Source: an uncultured Parabacteroides sp. (GTDB taxonomy: Bacteria > Bacteroidota > Bacteroidia > Bacteroidales > Tannerellaceae). From it: a DNA stretch of 29,521 nt. The translations under genes and the position numbers were made by a program. Numbering within the stretch: the first letter of the stretch is position 1; the number at the start of each line of letters is the position of its first letter. Positions 1 to 8,812 of this stretch are shown here, in pieces. The stretch lies in assembly GCA_900770835.1 (NCBI GenBank), contig CAAGLQ010000323.1:1-29521 (forward strand). Reading direction: 5' to 3'. The notes beneath the pieces were generated by a model that did no database searches, was not told the origin of the DNA, and saw only the letters and a program-made list of their open reading frames with translations.

Positions 1-539
1 TCGTTGGTGACAATTGTGGTATCTCCCTTTGGCGAAAGCAAGTAAAGGTTGTTGCCGTTGGTGTAGGCGAAGTATTGGTTAGCCGTACAGAAATCAAGGT
101 TGCTCCAAGCGCTCTTCAATGCGTAATCCGCTGTCACCTTTTGCTTCTGGTAGTCGAAATGAATCTGATGATTATGACTGTTGAAGGCCAAGACCGTGCT
201 GCGCACATCTTGCGCAAAAGGCACCTTGAAGGTCGGCAGTTTACCCACGGTAGGCAAGCCTGCCTGCGTAAGTGCCTGGTTCAACTGTTCACGGGTGAAA
301 AGCACCTGCTCCTTTTTCTCCGGCTTGGCACCCCATACGCTGTCTCCCTTCACATAAAAATAGACCTCTCCGCACCAATTGAGTTGCTTCAAGTCTTTGG
401 GTATGAAACGGCTGTAGTTCTTTCCACCCGGAATGAGATCTTGCAGCGTCAGCTCCTTTTCTTGTGCGTTGACAGACATAGCCAATAGCAATGTATAGAT
501 GACCGTTAGCAGTCGTAGTATCCCTTTAATCCTCATCAT
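1..539 (-). CDS. Dipeptidyl peptidase IV (S9 family), N-terminal part, runs off the window
   Basis: Reading the minus strand from the paired ATG codons at 539 and 536 gives a protein starting MMRIKGILRLLTVIYTL, a hydrophobic signal peptide ending near VNA/QE. It continues with LTLQDLIPGG, the usual mature N-terminus of Bacteroidales DPP IV-type serine peptidases, and then propeller-type sequence rich in Tyr, Asn and Trp. About 178 residues are present; the rest of the propeller and the catalytic alpha/beta-hydrolase domain lie beyond base 1. The family removes X-Pro dipeptides from peptides in the periplasm or at the cell surface. The start overlaps the last codons of the methyltransferase gene by about 14 bases, so translational coupling is likely. 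The assignment rests on the N-terminus only; another S9B-type peptidase is possible. Confidence 0.8.
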   Translation of the reverse strand, partial: MMRIKGILRLLTVIYTLLLAMSVNAQEKELTLQDLIPGGKNYSRFIPKDLKQLNWCGEVYFYVKGDSVWGAKPEKKEQVLFTREQLNQALTQAGLPTVGKLPTFKVPFAQDVRSTVLAFNSHNHQIHFDYQKQKVTADYALKSAWSNLDFCTANQYFAYTNGNNLYLLSPKGDTTIVTN

Positions 540-2130
540 CCTCGCCAAAATCTCTTTTGAAGTTCGGTTTGCCACCCCGTTTGTCGAACGAGCGCTTGCC
601 ATCTCGTTTATGATCTCCCTTTTTATTGCGCTTAAAGTCGCCAAACGGTTTCTTCCGATCACCGAAATCCCGCTTGCGATCCCGATCGCCAAACGACTTC
701 TTGTGGTCGCCATGCGGCTTCTCCTCTTCGTTGCGATAACGCATCTTGGCCGGGCGGCCTTCTCGGCTGCGACGGAAATCAGCGTCTCCCCCTTTCTCTT
801 CCCGTGGACGACGACGACCCGGCATCGCTGCTAAGCGTTCCTCCTCATTCTCGCTATGCGCAGCGGCAAAACGACGCTCCGGGCGATCCATGCGACGGCT
901 GAAGTCGGGACGATCCGTTTTGTTGAATCTCGGCTCCCGCTCCGGGAGGCGCTCTCCATCACCCTCTCGCTCGTTGAGTGCTTTCTTATAGTCTTTGTTC
1001 TTTCCCTCAAACAGCTCATAGCAACGATACTCGCATTCCAACGAGCCGTTCATCAGTTTCATCTTCTCGCTGGGACGCAGACCAATTTTCTCGAAACACT
1101 CCTCCTTATAGCTGATGATCCAAGCCTGATAACCCGTAAAGACATGTTTCAAGCGCTCCCCGATGAGGGAATACAGGCCCATCAAATCATGCGATGAGAT
1201 ACGCTCGCCATACGGGGGATTCATCACCAAGATACCTGGTTGCGGTGCCTCTTGGTATTGCTGGAAAGGCATAGCCTTCAAGTTGATATACTTCACCAAT
1301 CCGGCGCTGCGGATATTCTCCAACGCAATGTCGATCGCCTGTTGGGAGATGTCAGAGCCATAGCAGTGGAACTCAAACGGACGCTCCTGGCTGTCATCGT
1401 TATAGATCCGATCGAACAGCTCCTCGTCATAGTCAATCCACTTTTGGAAAGCGAACTCCTTGCGATAAACGCCCGGGGCGATATTGCATGCGATCATCGC
1501 AGCCTCGATCAGCAGTGTGCCGGAGCCACACATCGGATCCACGAAGTTGGACTCACCCTTCCAACCGGTCTTCAAGATCATGCCGGCAGCCAATACCTCG
1601 TTGAGGGGAGCCTCGGTTTGATCGACACGATAGCCACGTTTGTGCAAAGATTCGCCGGAGCTATCAATAGACAACGTACAGTCGTTGTGGGAGATATGAA
1701 TATTGATATACAAATCCGGATTGTTCACACGCACAGAGGGACGTTTCTGGAACTTCTCGATGAAGTAATCCACAATGGCATCCTTCGTGCGATAAGCCAC
1801 GAACTTCGAGTGGTTGAAATCCTCTGAATAGATGACGGAATCAATGGCGAAGGTCTTGTCTAATGACAAGTATTTCTCCCATTCAATTTTCTTCACCTCT
1901 TTATAAACCGTATCTGCGTCTTTTGCCTTGAAATGATAGATCGGCTTTAGGATGCGGAGGGCGGTGCGGCAACAGAAATTCGCCTTGTAAAGCAACTCCT
2001 TGTCTCCTGTGAAAGATACCATGCGCCGACCCAATTGCAGGTCGTTGGCGCCCAAGGCTAATAATTCTCCGGCCAAGATCTCCTCTAATCCGTATAGCGT
2101 CTTAGCCACCATTTCAAATGTCTCGTTCAT
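526..2130 (-). CDS. THUMP-domain class I SAM-dependent RNA methyltransferase (RlmL N-half/YpsC type) with basic tail
   Basis: The 534-residue protein has a ferredoxin-like/THUMP region (about 1-165) and a Rossmann methyltransferase domain (about 170-375). The SAM-binding motif DPMCGSGT is at 198-205 and the catalytic NPPYGER motif at 304-310. These mark the family that makes N2-methylguanosine in 23S rRNA (the m2G2445 activity of RlmL); the RlmK half of the Enterobacterial fusion is absent, as usual for this family. Residues about 377-534 form a long, highly charged, low-complexity tail of Arg, Lys, Asp, Gly and Phe (units such as RDFGD and KKPFGD), likely disordered and RNA-binding. The gene follows the serine acetyltransferase by 34 bases and overlaps the DPP IV start. 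The exact target base is inferred from family only. Confidence 0.88.
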   Translation of the reverse strand: MNETFEMVAKTLYGLEEILAGELLALGANDLQLGRRMVSFTGDKELLYKANFCCRTALRILKPIYHFKAKDADTVYKEVKKIEWEKYLSLDKTFAIDSVIYSEDFNHSKFVAYRTKDAIVDYFIEKFQKRPSVRVNNPDLYINIHISHNDCTLSIDSSGESLHKRGYRVDQTEAPLNEVLAAGMILKTGWKGESNFVDPMCGSGTLLIEAAMIACNIAPGVYRKEFAFQKWIDYDEELFDRIYNDDSQERPFEFHCYGSDISQQAIDIALENIRSAGLVKYINLKAMPFQQYQEAPQPGILVMNPPYGERISSHDLMGLYSLIGERLKHVFTGYQAWIISYKEECFEKIGLRPSEKMKLMNGSLECEYRCYELFEGKNKDYKKALNEREGDGERLPEREPRFNKTDRPDFSRRMDRPERRFAAAHSENEEERLAAMPGRRRPREEKGGDADFRRSREGRPAKMRYRNEEEKPHGDHKKSFGDRDRKRDFGDRKKPFGDFKRNKKGDHKRDGKRSFDKRGGKPNFKRDFGEDDED

Positions 2131-2164
2131 TTTAAAATATGTAGTAATGAATAATATTGATTAC

Positions 2165-3085
2165 TTAAATAAGTTCGTACTCTCTCTCCGGTTGGCTGAC
2201 CGTGGCTCCGGCAGGCACATCCTCCGCAACCCAGACGTTACCGCAGATGGTCGCCCCATCACCAATATGGATTTTGCCAATCAAGGTTGCGTTGGAATAG
2301 ACCGTGACGTGATCGCCCAAGATCGGATGGCGGGCAATCCCTCTAATCGTATTCCCCTTCTCGTCGGGCGGCAACTTGGCTCCAGCCAAACTAACTCCCT
2401 GGAAAATACGCACATGATTGCCAATCACACTCGTCTCGCCAATCACGGTGCCCGTGCCGTGATCGATCGAGAAATGATGGCCGATCGTTGCGCCCGGATG
2501 AATGTCGATACCGGTTTCCGAATGAGCCATCTCCGTGATCATACGGGGAATGAAGGGCACGGCCAACTGATAGAGTTTGTGAGCGATCCGATAATTGCAG
2601 ATGGCCCGGAAGCCCGGATAACAAAAAATGACCTCTCCCGGATTCTGCGCAGCGGGATCGCTGTCAAACATCGCCTCTGCATCGGTAGCCAATAAACCTC
2701 GTAACGCAGGCAAGCTGCCGATAAACTCCTCGGCAATCTGCTCCGCCATCGCTTTAGCCGCTTGCACGGAGGCAGTTTGCGAGGCATTCGCTAAGCACAA
2801 GCCTGCATAGATCTGTTTGGAAAGTCCTGCGAAAAGCTGCTCGATAGAGACGCCTGTGTGGAAACGAATGGTTTGGGCGGTGATGCGCGCCTGACCGTAA
2901 TAACCGGGGAATAGGATGGCACGACAGAGCTCCACCAAGGATTGTAGTACTTTGCCGGAAGGCAACTCCTCCTCCTCGCAATAGGCATGGAATAGTTGTG
3001 TGTAAGAGCCCTCGTCCGAAAGCCGCTCAACCGTCTCGCGCAGTGCGTCGTTATGCCTTTGTCTGTCCATGTATATAGAAGCCAT
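2165..3085 (-). CDS. epsC: Serine O-acetyltransferase (EpsC/CysE type)
   Basis: This enzyme transfers acetyl from acetyl-CoA to L-serine, the first step of cysteine synthesis in the cytoplasm. The 306-residue protein has an alpha-helical N-terminal domain (about 1-165) and a C-terminal left-handed beta-helix built of hexapeptide repeats (about 190-295). The signature DIHPGATIG is at 194-202 and the catalytic Asp-His pair lies in IDHGTG at 207-212. CysE-like conserved RHP is at 252-254. The length (over 300 residues) fits the long Bacteroidota form often named EpsC rather than the 270-residue enterobacterial CysE. The start at 3085 is the longest; Met6 (3070) is also possible and would leave a more normal leader behind the putative -7 box at 3100-3107. 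It is the first gene of a probable operon with the methyltransferase and DPP IV. Confidence 0.92.
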   Translation of the reverse strand: MASIYMDRQRHNDALRETVERLSDEGSYTQLFHAYCEEEELPSGKVLQSLVELCRAILFPGYYGQARITAQTIRFHTGVSIEQLFAGLSKQIYAGLCLANASQTASVQAAKAMAEQIAEEFIGSLPALRGLLATDAEAMFDSDPAAQNPGEVIFCYPGFRAICNYRIAHKLYQLAVPFIPRMITEMAHSETGIDIHPGATIGHHFSIDHGTGTVIGETSVIGNHVRIFQGVSLAGAKLPPDEKGNTIRGIARHPILGDHVTVYSNATLIGKIHIGDGATICGNVWVAEDVPAGATVSQPEREYELI

Positions 3086-3099
3086 GCTATTTCGATGGG

Positions 3100-3107
3100 C
3101 AAAAATA
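3100..3107 (-). promoter_or_regulatory. Possible -7 box of the epsC operon
   Basis: The minus strand reads TATTTTTG here, matching the Bacteroidetes -7 consensus TAnnTTTG. No convincing TTTG lies at the proper -33 spacing, and the box is only 15 bases from the 3085 start codon, so the call is tentative. Confidence 0.35.
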
Positions 3108-3255
3108 GTATTTTATTTGTGAAAGAACGATGCGAATCGGGCAGGAACTTTGAAAAATGACAAAATAGTCTTTACGCGACCAACAATAAGGGGGTCAGAT
3201 CCGTTATATAGGCGAATGAGTAATTGAAACACATAGCTATAAACGAAGAAGTAAT

Positions 3256-3462
3256 ATGATGAATTTTGAGATTATAAAAGAGAATAGCAAGGCCGTCTAT
3301 CAAGTGATACGTCAGGCCTACAGTTGCACCTTCAACGAGTTGCAACGTCTTACGCGATTGAGCAGCACAGACCTTTGTCTGGCATTGGCTCAACTGTTAC
3401 GGGATAGTAAGATTGAACAAGGTAAAAATGATCTCGGGGTCTATTATCAATTAGCTGCCTAA
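3256..3462 (+). CDS. Small winged helix-turn-helix protein (DUF2582-like)
   Basis: The 68-residue protein consists almost entirely of one winged-helix domain. It has an N-terminal helix (ENSKAVYQVIRQ), a helix-turn-helix (CTFNELQRLTRLSSTDLCLALAQLLRDSKIE) and a short wing ending in YYQL. This layout matches the small Bacteroidetes winged-helix family that Pfam calls DUF2582, whose members are usually 65-75 residues and are presumed to bind DNA. Two ATGs occur in tandem (3256 and 3259), with a purine-rich stretch GAAGAAG just upstream. It stands alone on the plus strand between two minus-strand operons. The target and role are unknown. Confidence 0.8.
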   Translation: MMNFEIIKENSKAVYQVIRQAYSCTFNELQRLTRLSSTDLCLALAQLLRDSKIEQGKNDLGVYYQLAA

Positions 3463-3570
3463 ATAGATTAGCGATTCAGGGCATATTTGCTTTTCTCCGA
3501 GGAATTGTTTATCTTCACGTTCACGTCACCTTTTAAGAGGTTTTTCTTTTGTACAAGGAAATGTTTTGAC

Positions 3571-3630
3571 AGCCGTTGAAATATGTTCACCGATTGATGA
3601 AAATATCTTCATCGGCCGTTGAAATTATGG
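3571..3630. repeat. Intergenic imperfect repeats and small hairpin
   Basis: GCCGTTGAAAT occurs at 3572-3582 and again at 3615-3625. Between them lies a small inverted repeat, GATGAA (3596-3601) and TTCATC (3608-3613), nested within CCGAT (3590-3594) and ATCGG (3611-3615). The stretch lies in the 249-bp gap between the ends of the winged-helix gene and the CarboxypepD_reg-like gene. No protein-coding potential is visible. Its function is unknown; it could be a terminator region or a dispersed short repeat. Confidence 0.55.
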
Positions 3631-3711
3631 CAAAGTGAATCTACACCGAGTGGTAGGGAGAAAGCAGATAGGAGAAAGAAGAATTAGTGTATTAGAGGTT
3701 CTTTCCATAGG

Positions 3712-4983
3712 TTACAGCTTGCTCTTTTGTTGTTTTTTCAGCTTGTTGACCGCGTTCTCCAACGATTCGGTAGGCTCAATGATGTTGTAGGCGCCCCAGA
3801 AACTTTCGTCGGCAAAGTCGAGCACCTTGTCCGACAGGGATTGATCCGCCTTGAACGACATGCGATAGGGGATGCCGCTCTCTGCCTCCCGGCCATCGGT
3901 GACGACCATCTCGGAAACGACTGTGTAGTTGGTGGAGAAGAGTTTGCGCTTCCAGTCGCACTTGAAACGCACCTCGTTGCGGATATAACTCAGGTGGGTA
4001 ACGCCCTCTTGCTCTTTGTAGGTGACTAAGAAGGAGACCTCCAACGGTTTGAAACGCAGGCCGAACGGCTTCCGGCGGAGAATGGCCTCCGTGGCCTTGA
4101 CCTGATCGTCCATGTTGAGCGCGAACTCGGCCCGGCTGAAGCTGAGTCGCTCCTTGTCGATGAACAACTTGCCTTCATACAGCGCGTAGGGCAGGACTAC
4201 CGCCGGCGCGAAGCTGATCACGTAATGGGGGCGATCGTTCAGCATGGTGCTCTCTTCCATGCGAAAGGCGTAATAGGGCAGGATCTCCGGCGAGAGCAGC
4301 AGATCCGGGTTCTTGACCACATCCACATAGATGGAAAGATTGGGGCCTCCCAAGAGTTTGATGGCCAGCGTGTCGCTCGCCTTCTGGCTCAACAGCTTGC
4401 GCCCTTTGTAGATCTGCACGCGATCCCGATCCACGTTGCGCCCTTTATAGGAGGTCTTGTAGATGTCGATGATCGCCTCAGAGATGTTGATGTAGCGCCG
4501 TCCCTTTTGGGCGGTCTCGCGATAGAAGCCGGTAAGCATACTGCCGGTGGTGCGGTAATTCACGTCCACCTTCCGCAGGGCCTCCTGTACGATGACGCGC
4601 GGATCGTTTGCCCGGATAATCACCTCCGCCAGGGTGTTGGTATTGGGTTCCAACCAAACGGTGTAATCGGATAGGTTTATCCCCGTGAGCGGGATCACGT
4701 CGTTGAGGTAGCCGATATGCGACACCTCCACCTGCCTCGCTTGCAGGCTTTGGCGTACTTTAATCGTAAACTCGCCCTCCTCGTTGGTGATCGTGCCGAC
4801 CGAAGTGCCTGGCACAGAGATATTCACATAGCCAAGCCGCTTCTTCGTCTGCTTGTCTTTGACTATGCCGCTAATGGTGATGAACGGCTCTTCCGCTTGA
4901 TCTTGTGCCCGCAACGGGGTTATGCCGCAAGCCAACAGCATCATCAAGATCCATCCTATGGCTTGTTTAGTAAATGTTCTCAT
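3712..4983 (-). CDS. Exported protein with CarboxypepD_reg-like domain
   Basis: The 423-residue protein begins with a signal peptide (about 1-26, ending LRAQ). A carboxypeptidase regulatory-like beta-sandwich follows at about 36-115 (ISGIVKDKQTKKRLGYVNIS, then TITNEEGEFTI and the HIGY motif). The remaining 300 residues are beta-rich with no enzyme motif, and they resemble the outer-membrane or periplasmic proteins of Bacteroidota that carry this domain without a TonB receptor barrel. It probably acts at the cell envelope; no substrate or partner can be named. It lies 85 bases downstream of nudC on the same strand, so co-transcription is possible but not shown. Confidence 0.75.
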   Translation of the reverse strand: MRTFTKQAIGWILMMLLACGITPLRAQDQAEEPFITISGIVKDKQTKKRLGYVNISVPGTSVGTITNEEGEFTIKVRQSLQARQVEVSHIGYLNDVIPLTGINLSDYTVWLEPNTNTLAEVIIRANDPRVIVQEALRKVDVNYRTTGSMLTGFYRETAQKGRRYINISEAIIDIYKTSYKGRNVDRDRVQIYKGRKLLSQKASDTLAIKLLGGPNLSIYVDVVKNPDLLLSPEILPYYAFRMEESTMLNDRPHYVISFAPAVVLPYALYEGKLFIDKERLSFSRAEFALNMDDQVKATEAILRRKPFGLRFKPLEVSFLVTYKEQEGVTHLSYIRNEVRFKCDWKRKLFSTNYTVVSEMVVTDGREAESGIPYRMSFKADQSLSDKVLDFADESFWGAYNIIEPTESLENAVNKLKKQQKSKL

Positions 4984-5068
4984 CGCCTTATACCATTAAG
5001 TTATTCACTCGGTAATTCCCAATATGGCCGTGAAAATACGAAAAGGGTTTGAGAAGGACAAGGAAAAG

Positions 5069-5842
5069 TCAGATTTTTCCTTCCAACCAGGCATCAATCA
5101 GCTTGCGGGCGAGGCTCAGCTTACGCGGAATCTCCGGCAGGTTGTCTTTCGAGAAGAAGGCACCGGTGCTCAGCTCCTCTTCTTGCAGCTTTAGGGAGCC
5201 TCCGGCATATTGGGCGGTGAAGCCGATCATCAGTCCGCACGGATAGGGCCAAGGCTGGCTGGCAAAATAGCGCATCTCCTTGATTTCCAACCCGGTCTCT
5301 TCGCGCACCTCGCGACGGACGCACTCCTCCAAGGTTTCGCCCACCTCGATAAAGCCGGCCACCAAGCCATGAAAGTTGCCTCGGAAATTGCGAGCGTGTA
5401 CCAACAAGACCTCCTCCCCTTTACGAATCAACACGATAATCGCCGGCGCGATGGGTGGATACAGCTCGTTGCCACACTGCGGGCAACGCTTGCAGATGGG
5501 GGTGGTTTGCTCAGTCGGCGTGCCGCACACCGGGCAGTAGTGGCTGTGCGTATCCCAATAGAGCAATTGAAAGGCTTTGCCCGCCTCGTTATAGGCGGAT
5601 TGCGGCAACAGATCCCAAGAGGCCCGCAGCCCCACCATCCGATAACCATTCGCCTCCACGGGTGCAGCGAGGTGAGCCGCTCGCGCACGCCCCTCGCCTT
5701 GATAATCCACCGTGAAATAGCGATCGACCGCCACGGGAGGCTCTGCGCCACAAGGAATAGCCACCCCCTCCGGGGTCTCTTGCAGCAGCAACTGATCCCG
5801 ATAGAACAGATACCAGCTCAACTTTTGTGCTTCAGATTTCAT
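5069..5842 (-). CDS. nudC: NAD+ diphosphatase (NADH pyrophosphatase)
   Basis: NudC hydrolyses NAD(H) to NMN(H) and AMP, and in other bacteria also removes NAD caps from RNA. The 257-residue protein shows all the family marks in order: an N-terminal NudC domain, a zinc ribbon (Cys103, Cys106, Cys120, Cys123), a complete Nudix box (Gly163, Glu169, Arg177-Glu178, Glu181-Glu182, Gly184) and the NudC-specific SQPWP motif at 195-199, which sets it apart from other Nudix enzymes. Length is normal for the family. It is transcribed divergently from the S9 peptidase from a promoter whose -7 box TACCTTTG is at 5889-5882. Confidence 0.95.
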   Translation of the reverse strand: MKSEAQKLSWYLFYRDQLLLQETPEGVAIPCGAEPPVAVDRYFTVDYQGEGRARAAHLAAPVEANGYRMVGLRASWDLLPQSAYNEAGKAFQLLYWDTHSHYCPVCGTPTEQTTPICKRCPQCGNELYPPIAPAIIVLIRKGEEVLLVHARNFRGNFHGLVAGFIEVGETLEECVRREVREETGLEIKEMRYFASQPWPYPCGLMIGFTAQYAGGSLKLQEEELSTGAFFSKDNLPEIPRKLSLARKLIDAWLEGKI

Positions 5843-5875
5843 ATTTCCACTTGATTGACTTGTTTATTGACAATC

Positions 5876-5907
5876 TTTGCGCAAAGGTAGAAATATTGTT
5901 ACTTTCG
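5876..5907. promoter_or_regulatory. Overlapping divergent promoters for nudC and the S9 peptidase
   Basis: On the plus strand TTTG (5876-5879), a 20-base spacer and TACTTTCG (5900-5907, one base off TAnnTTTG) form a Bacteroidetes-type promoter about 29 bases upstream of the inferred leader end at ATG 5943. On the minus strand TACCTTTG (5889-5882) is a perfect -7 box for nudC. The plus -33 element and minus -7 element share the palindrome TTTGCGCAAA at 5876-5885, so the two polymerase sites overlap. Confidence 0.7.
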
Positions 5908-5942
5908 CGCATCAATCCGATTTGATTTATAGACAAGATAGT

Positions 5943-8642
5943 ATGAAACAGATGAAGTATGTTTTGCTGGCCGCCTGTTTGGGAGGAAGCCTCTCCGGTA
6001 TGGCGCAAGCAAAGGACGGTGCGATGACGATCAATGATTTAGCGGCATGGGAACGCATCGCACAGCAGGCCATCTCGGATGATGGTCGCTGGGTGGCCTG
6101 CCGCATGGAACCTTGGGAGGGCGACGCGACGGTGTTGCTCTATGCGTCCAAAGGAGGCGAGGTGGCCCGTTTTCGTCCGGCTACCGCTTTCCAATTCTCT
6201 TCCTCTTCCCGCTATTTGGTGGTGAAAGAGGTGCCGGCTGTGGAGACAGTCGATTCGTTGAAGCTGCGCAAGACCAAGGCAGATAAGATGCCGATGGATC
6301 GGTTGGTGATTCGCTCCGTGGAGGGCAAGAGCGAGGCGATCGACTCGTTGCGCAACTACAAATTGGCCGAGGCGGCCGATTGGATTGCCTATCAGCGTGG
6401 CCGTAAGGATTCTACGCTTTACGTCCGCACGTTAGACGGCAGCAAGCAGCTGACCTTCCCCTCCGTAACCGCTTATCAATTCGCGAAGAAGAGTGGGATG
6501 CTGACTTTCACCAGTGCCGACGCCACTAATGCGGGTATCTTCACGCTCAATCCGGAGCAGGGAGCGCCGAAACAGATCAAGGCCGGCAAGGGTGAATATC
6601 GCCAAGTGGCGTTCGATGAGCAGGGCAACCGATTGGCGTTCCTCTATTGCGCCGAGAAGGATTCGGCTTACAAAGCCTTGACGCTCTACCTCTCTGAGCA
6701 ACAGGCTCCCGCCAAGGAGATTGCCGCCCGTGGCAATCAGGCCTTTCCGGCTGACTGGGTGATCAGCGAGCATGGCACGTTGCAATTCTCTAAGGCGGGC
6801 ACACGCCTCTATTTCGGCACGTCGCCTGAGCCACGCCAGAAAGACACGACGCAGTTGGCGGAGAAGCGCCCCAATGTGCAGGTGTGGAGCTGGAATGAGC
6901 CGGTGCAATATACTGTGCAGGACTACAACAAGGCACAAGATCTGAAAAAGAACTACCGGGCTGTATATAATATAGGTAAAGGCACCTTGGTGCAGTTAGC
7001 GGATAAGGAGTTGCCGAATCTGCAATTGGCGAACGAGGGCGATGGCGATCTTGCGTTGCTCTCTACCTCTACGCCCTACTCCCTTTCTTCGATGTGGGAG
7101 GGACGTACCCGCAACGACTATTATACGGTCGATGTGGAGACGGGTGCCCGCAAGGCTTTTGCCACAGCTGATTACGGTCGTTATCGCATCTCGCCTGCCG
7201 GCAAATATGCCTATTGGTATGGAGAGACCGACAGCTGCTGGTACACCCGCTCGATGGCGGATGGTACACTCTATCGACTGACCACCCCGCAGACGTTCGC
7301 GGCTTGGGATGTGTTGAATGATGTGCCCGACTATCCTCGCTCCTACGGCGCAGCTGGCTGGACAGCCGACGATAAGGCGTTGTTGATCTATGACCAATAT
7401 GATTTGTGGCAGTTCGATCCGGAGGGCGCAAAGGCTCCGGTGAACCTGACCAAAGATGGCCGCACGTCGAAACGCTCTTATCATCAGGTGGCTTTAGACA
7501 AGGAGGCACGCACGATTGACCTCAGCCAGCCGCAGCTGCTTGTGGCTTTCGATGAGGTGACAAAGGGCTATGCCTACTATGAGGTGCGCCTCGATGGCAA
7601 ATCCACGCCGAAGAAATTGATCGGTGGCGACTACATGCTGCGTACGATCGAGAAGGCAAAGAACACGAACGACGTGATCTATACGATCGAGAACTACGCC
7701 CAATATCCTGATCTGCATCATTCTACGACCGCTTTCAAGCAATCCGTGAAGTTGACCGATGGCATCGCCCAACAAAGCAAATACACTTGGGGCACCGCCG
7801 AGTTGATCTCCTTCATCTCGTTGGATGGCCGCAAAGTGGAGGGTGTGATCTATAAACCGGCGAATTTCGATCCGAACAAGAAGTATCCGTTGGTGGTCAA
7901 TTTCTATGAGAAGAACTCCGAGACGCTGCACAACTACCGTATGCCGGAGCCTCACCGCTCAACGATTGATTACCATTATTATAATAGTAACGGGTATGTG
8001 GTGTTCAATCCGGATATTCATTATCGCGATGGCTATCCCGGCGAGAGCTGCTACAATTGCGTGCTTCCGGGTGTGCAATACATGATCAACACAGGGTATA
8101 TCGACGAAAAGAAGATCGGTGCCTGCGGACACAGCTGGGGTGGTTATCAGACCGCTTACCTTGCTACCCGCACCAACCTCTTCGCCGCTTTCGAGAGTGG
8201 TGCGCCTGTGGTGAACATGTTTAGTGCCTACGGCGGTATTCGTTGGGGCTCCGGCTTGGCCCGTGCCTTCCAGTATGAGCACACGCAGAGCCGTCAGGGG
8301 GGTACGCCTTGGACAACGCCGATGCGCTATTTCACCAACTCTGCCCTCTTCTCGATGGACAAAGTGCAGACACCGATCCTGATCATGCACAATGATGCGG
8401 ATGGACATGTGCCTTGGTATCAAGGTATTGAGTTCTTCGTGGCGATGAAACGTCTCGGCAAGACCTGCTGGATGCTCAACTATACGGGTGAGCCCCACTG
8501 GCCGACCAAGATGCCCAACAAGAAGGACTTCCAGACACGCATGGCGCAATTCTTCGACCACTATCTGAAAGGCGCTCCGATGCCGAAATGGATGGCTGAG
8601 GGTGTGCCCGCTGTGGATCAACCGTATGAGTTAGGTTATTAA
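5943..8642 (+). CDS. Secreted S9 family (prolyl oligopeptidase) serine peptidase
   Basis: The 899-residue protein starts at MKQMKYVLLAACLGGSL, giving a signal peptide that ends near MAQAK. An earlier in-frame TTG would add 22 residues but lies within the promoter and destroys the signal peptide, so it was not chosen. Residues about 30-620 are beta-propeller-like. The C-terminal alpha/beta-hydrolase domain carries the catalytic Ser731 in GHSWGG, Asp820 in HNDADGHVP and His852 in GEPHWP, so the triad is intact. Members cleave oligopeptides as dipeptidyl or acylaminoacyl peptidases in the periplasm. Its length is typical of the large Bacteroidota S9 group. It is a single-gene transcript with a strong stem-loop after it. 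Exact specificity cannot be read from the sequence. Confidence 0.92.
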   Translation: MKQMKYVLLAACLGGSLSGMAQAKDGAMTINDLAAWERIAQQAISDDGRWVACRMEPWEGDATVLLYASKGGEVARFRPATAFQFSSSSRYLVVKEVPAVETVDSLKLRKTKADKMPMDRLVIRSVEGKSEAIDSLRNYKLAEAADWIAYQRGRKDSTLYVRTLDGSKQLTFPSVTAYQFAKKSGMLTFTSADATNAGIFTLNPEQGAPKQIKAGKGEYRQVAFDEQGNRLAFLYCAEKDSAYKALTLYLSEQQAPAKEIAARGNQAFPADWVISEHGTLQFSKAGTRLYFGTSPEPRQKDTTQLAEKRPNVQVWSWNEPVQYTVQDYNKAQDLKKNYRAVYNIGKGTLVQLADKELPNLQLANEGDGDLALLSTSTPYSLSSMWEGRTRNDYYTVDVETGARKAFATADYGRYRISPAGKYAYWYGETDSCWYTRSMADGTLYRLTTPQTFAAWDVLNDVPDYPRSYGAAGWTADDKALLIYDQYDLWQFDPEGAKAPVNLTKDGRTSKRSYHQVALDKEARTIDLSQPQLLVAFDEVTKGYAYYEVRLDGKSTPKKLIGGDYMLRTIEKAKNTNDVIYTIENYAQYPDLHHSTTAFKQSVKLTDGIAQQSKYTWGTAELISFISLDGRKVEGVIYKPANFDPNKKYPLVVNFYEKNSETLHNYRMPEPHRSTIDYHYYNSNGYVVFNPDIHYRDGYPGESCYNCVLPGVQYMINTGYIDEKKIGACGHSWGGYQTAYLATRTNLFAAFESGAPVVNMFSAYGGIRWGSGLARAFQYEHTQSRQGGTPWTTPMRYFTNSALFSMDKVQTPILIMHNDADGHVPWYQGIEFFVAMKRLGKTCWMLNYTGEPHWPTKMPNKKDFQTRMAQFFDHYLKGAPMPKWMAEGVPAVDQPYELGY

Positions 8643-8661
8643 TTACTCACGAAACATAACA

Positions 8662-8699
8662 GCCGTCAGATATGAGTTGTATACTGACGGCTTGTTTTA
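8662..8699 (+). terminator. Rho-independent terminator after the S9 peptidase
   Basis: A perfect 8-bp stem, GCCGTCAG (8662-8669) and CTGACGGC (8684-8691), is followed by TTGTTTTA. It lies 20 bases after the stop codon of the peptidase gene. The following 113 bases to 8812 contain no recognisable feature. Confidence 0.85.
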
Positions 8700-8812
8700 T
8701 AGCATGGAGCCAATTGGACTTTTGTTGCGAGGGGACTTTCGCTATTTTAATTCTTTTACGATGCTATTCATCTCAACGAATAGGGAGCACTCAAATTGAT
8801 GGAGCGGCTGAT

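Noticed and set aside
746..1197. Plus-strand Arg/Ser-rich open frames at the methyltransferase tail
   Set aside because: They arise from the biased codons of the Arg/Asp-rich tail read on the opposite strand.
5877..5942. N-terminal extension of the S9 peptidase from a TTG
   Set aside because: It overlaps the promoter elements and the predicted transcript start, and it hides the signal peptide that starts at 5943.
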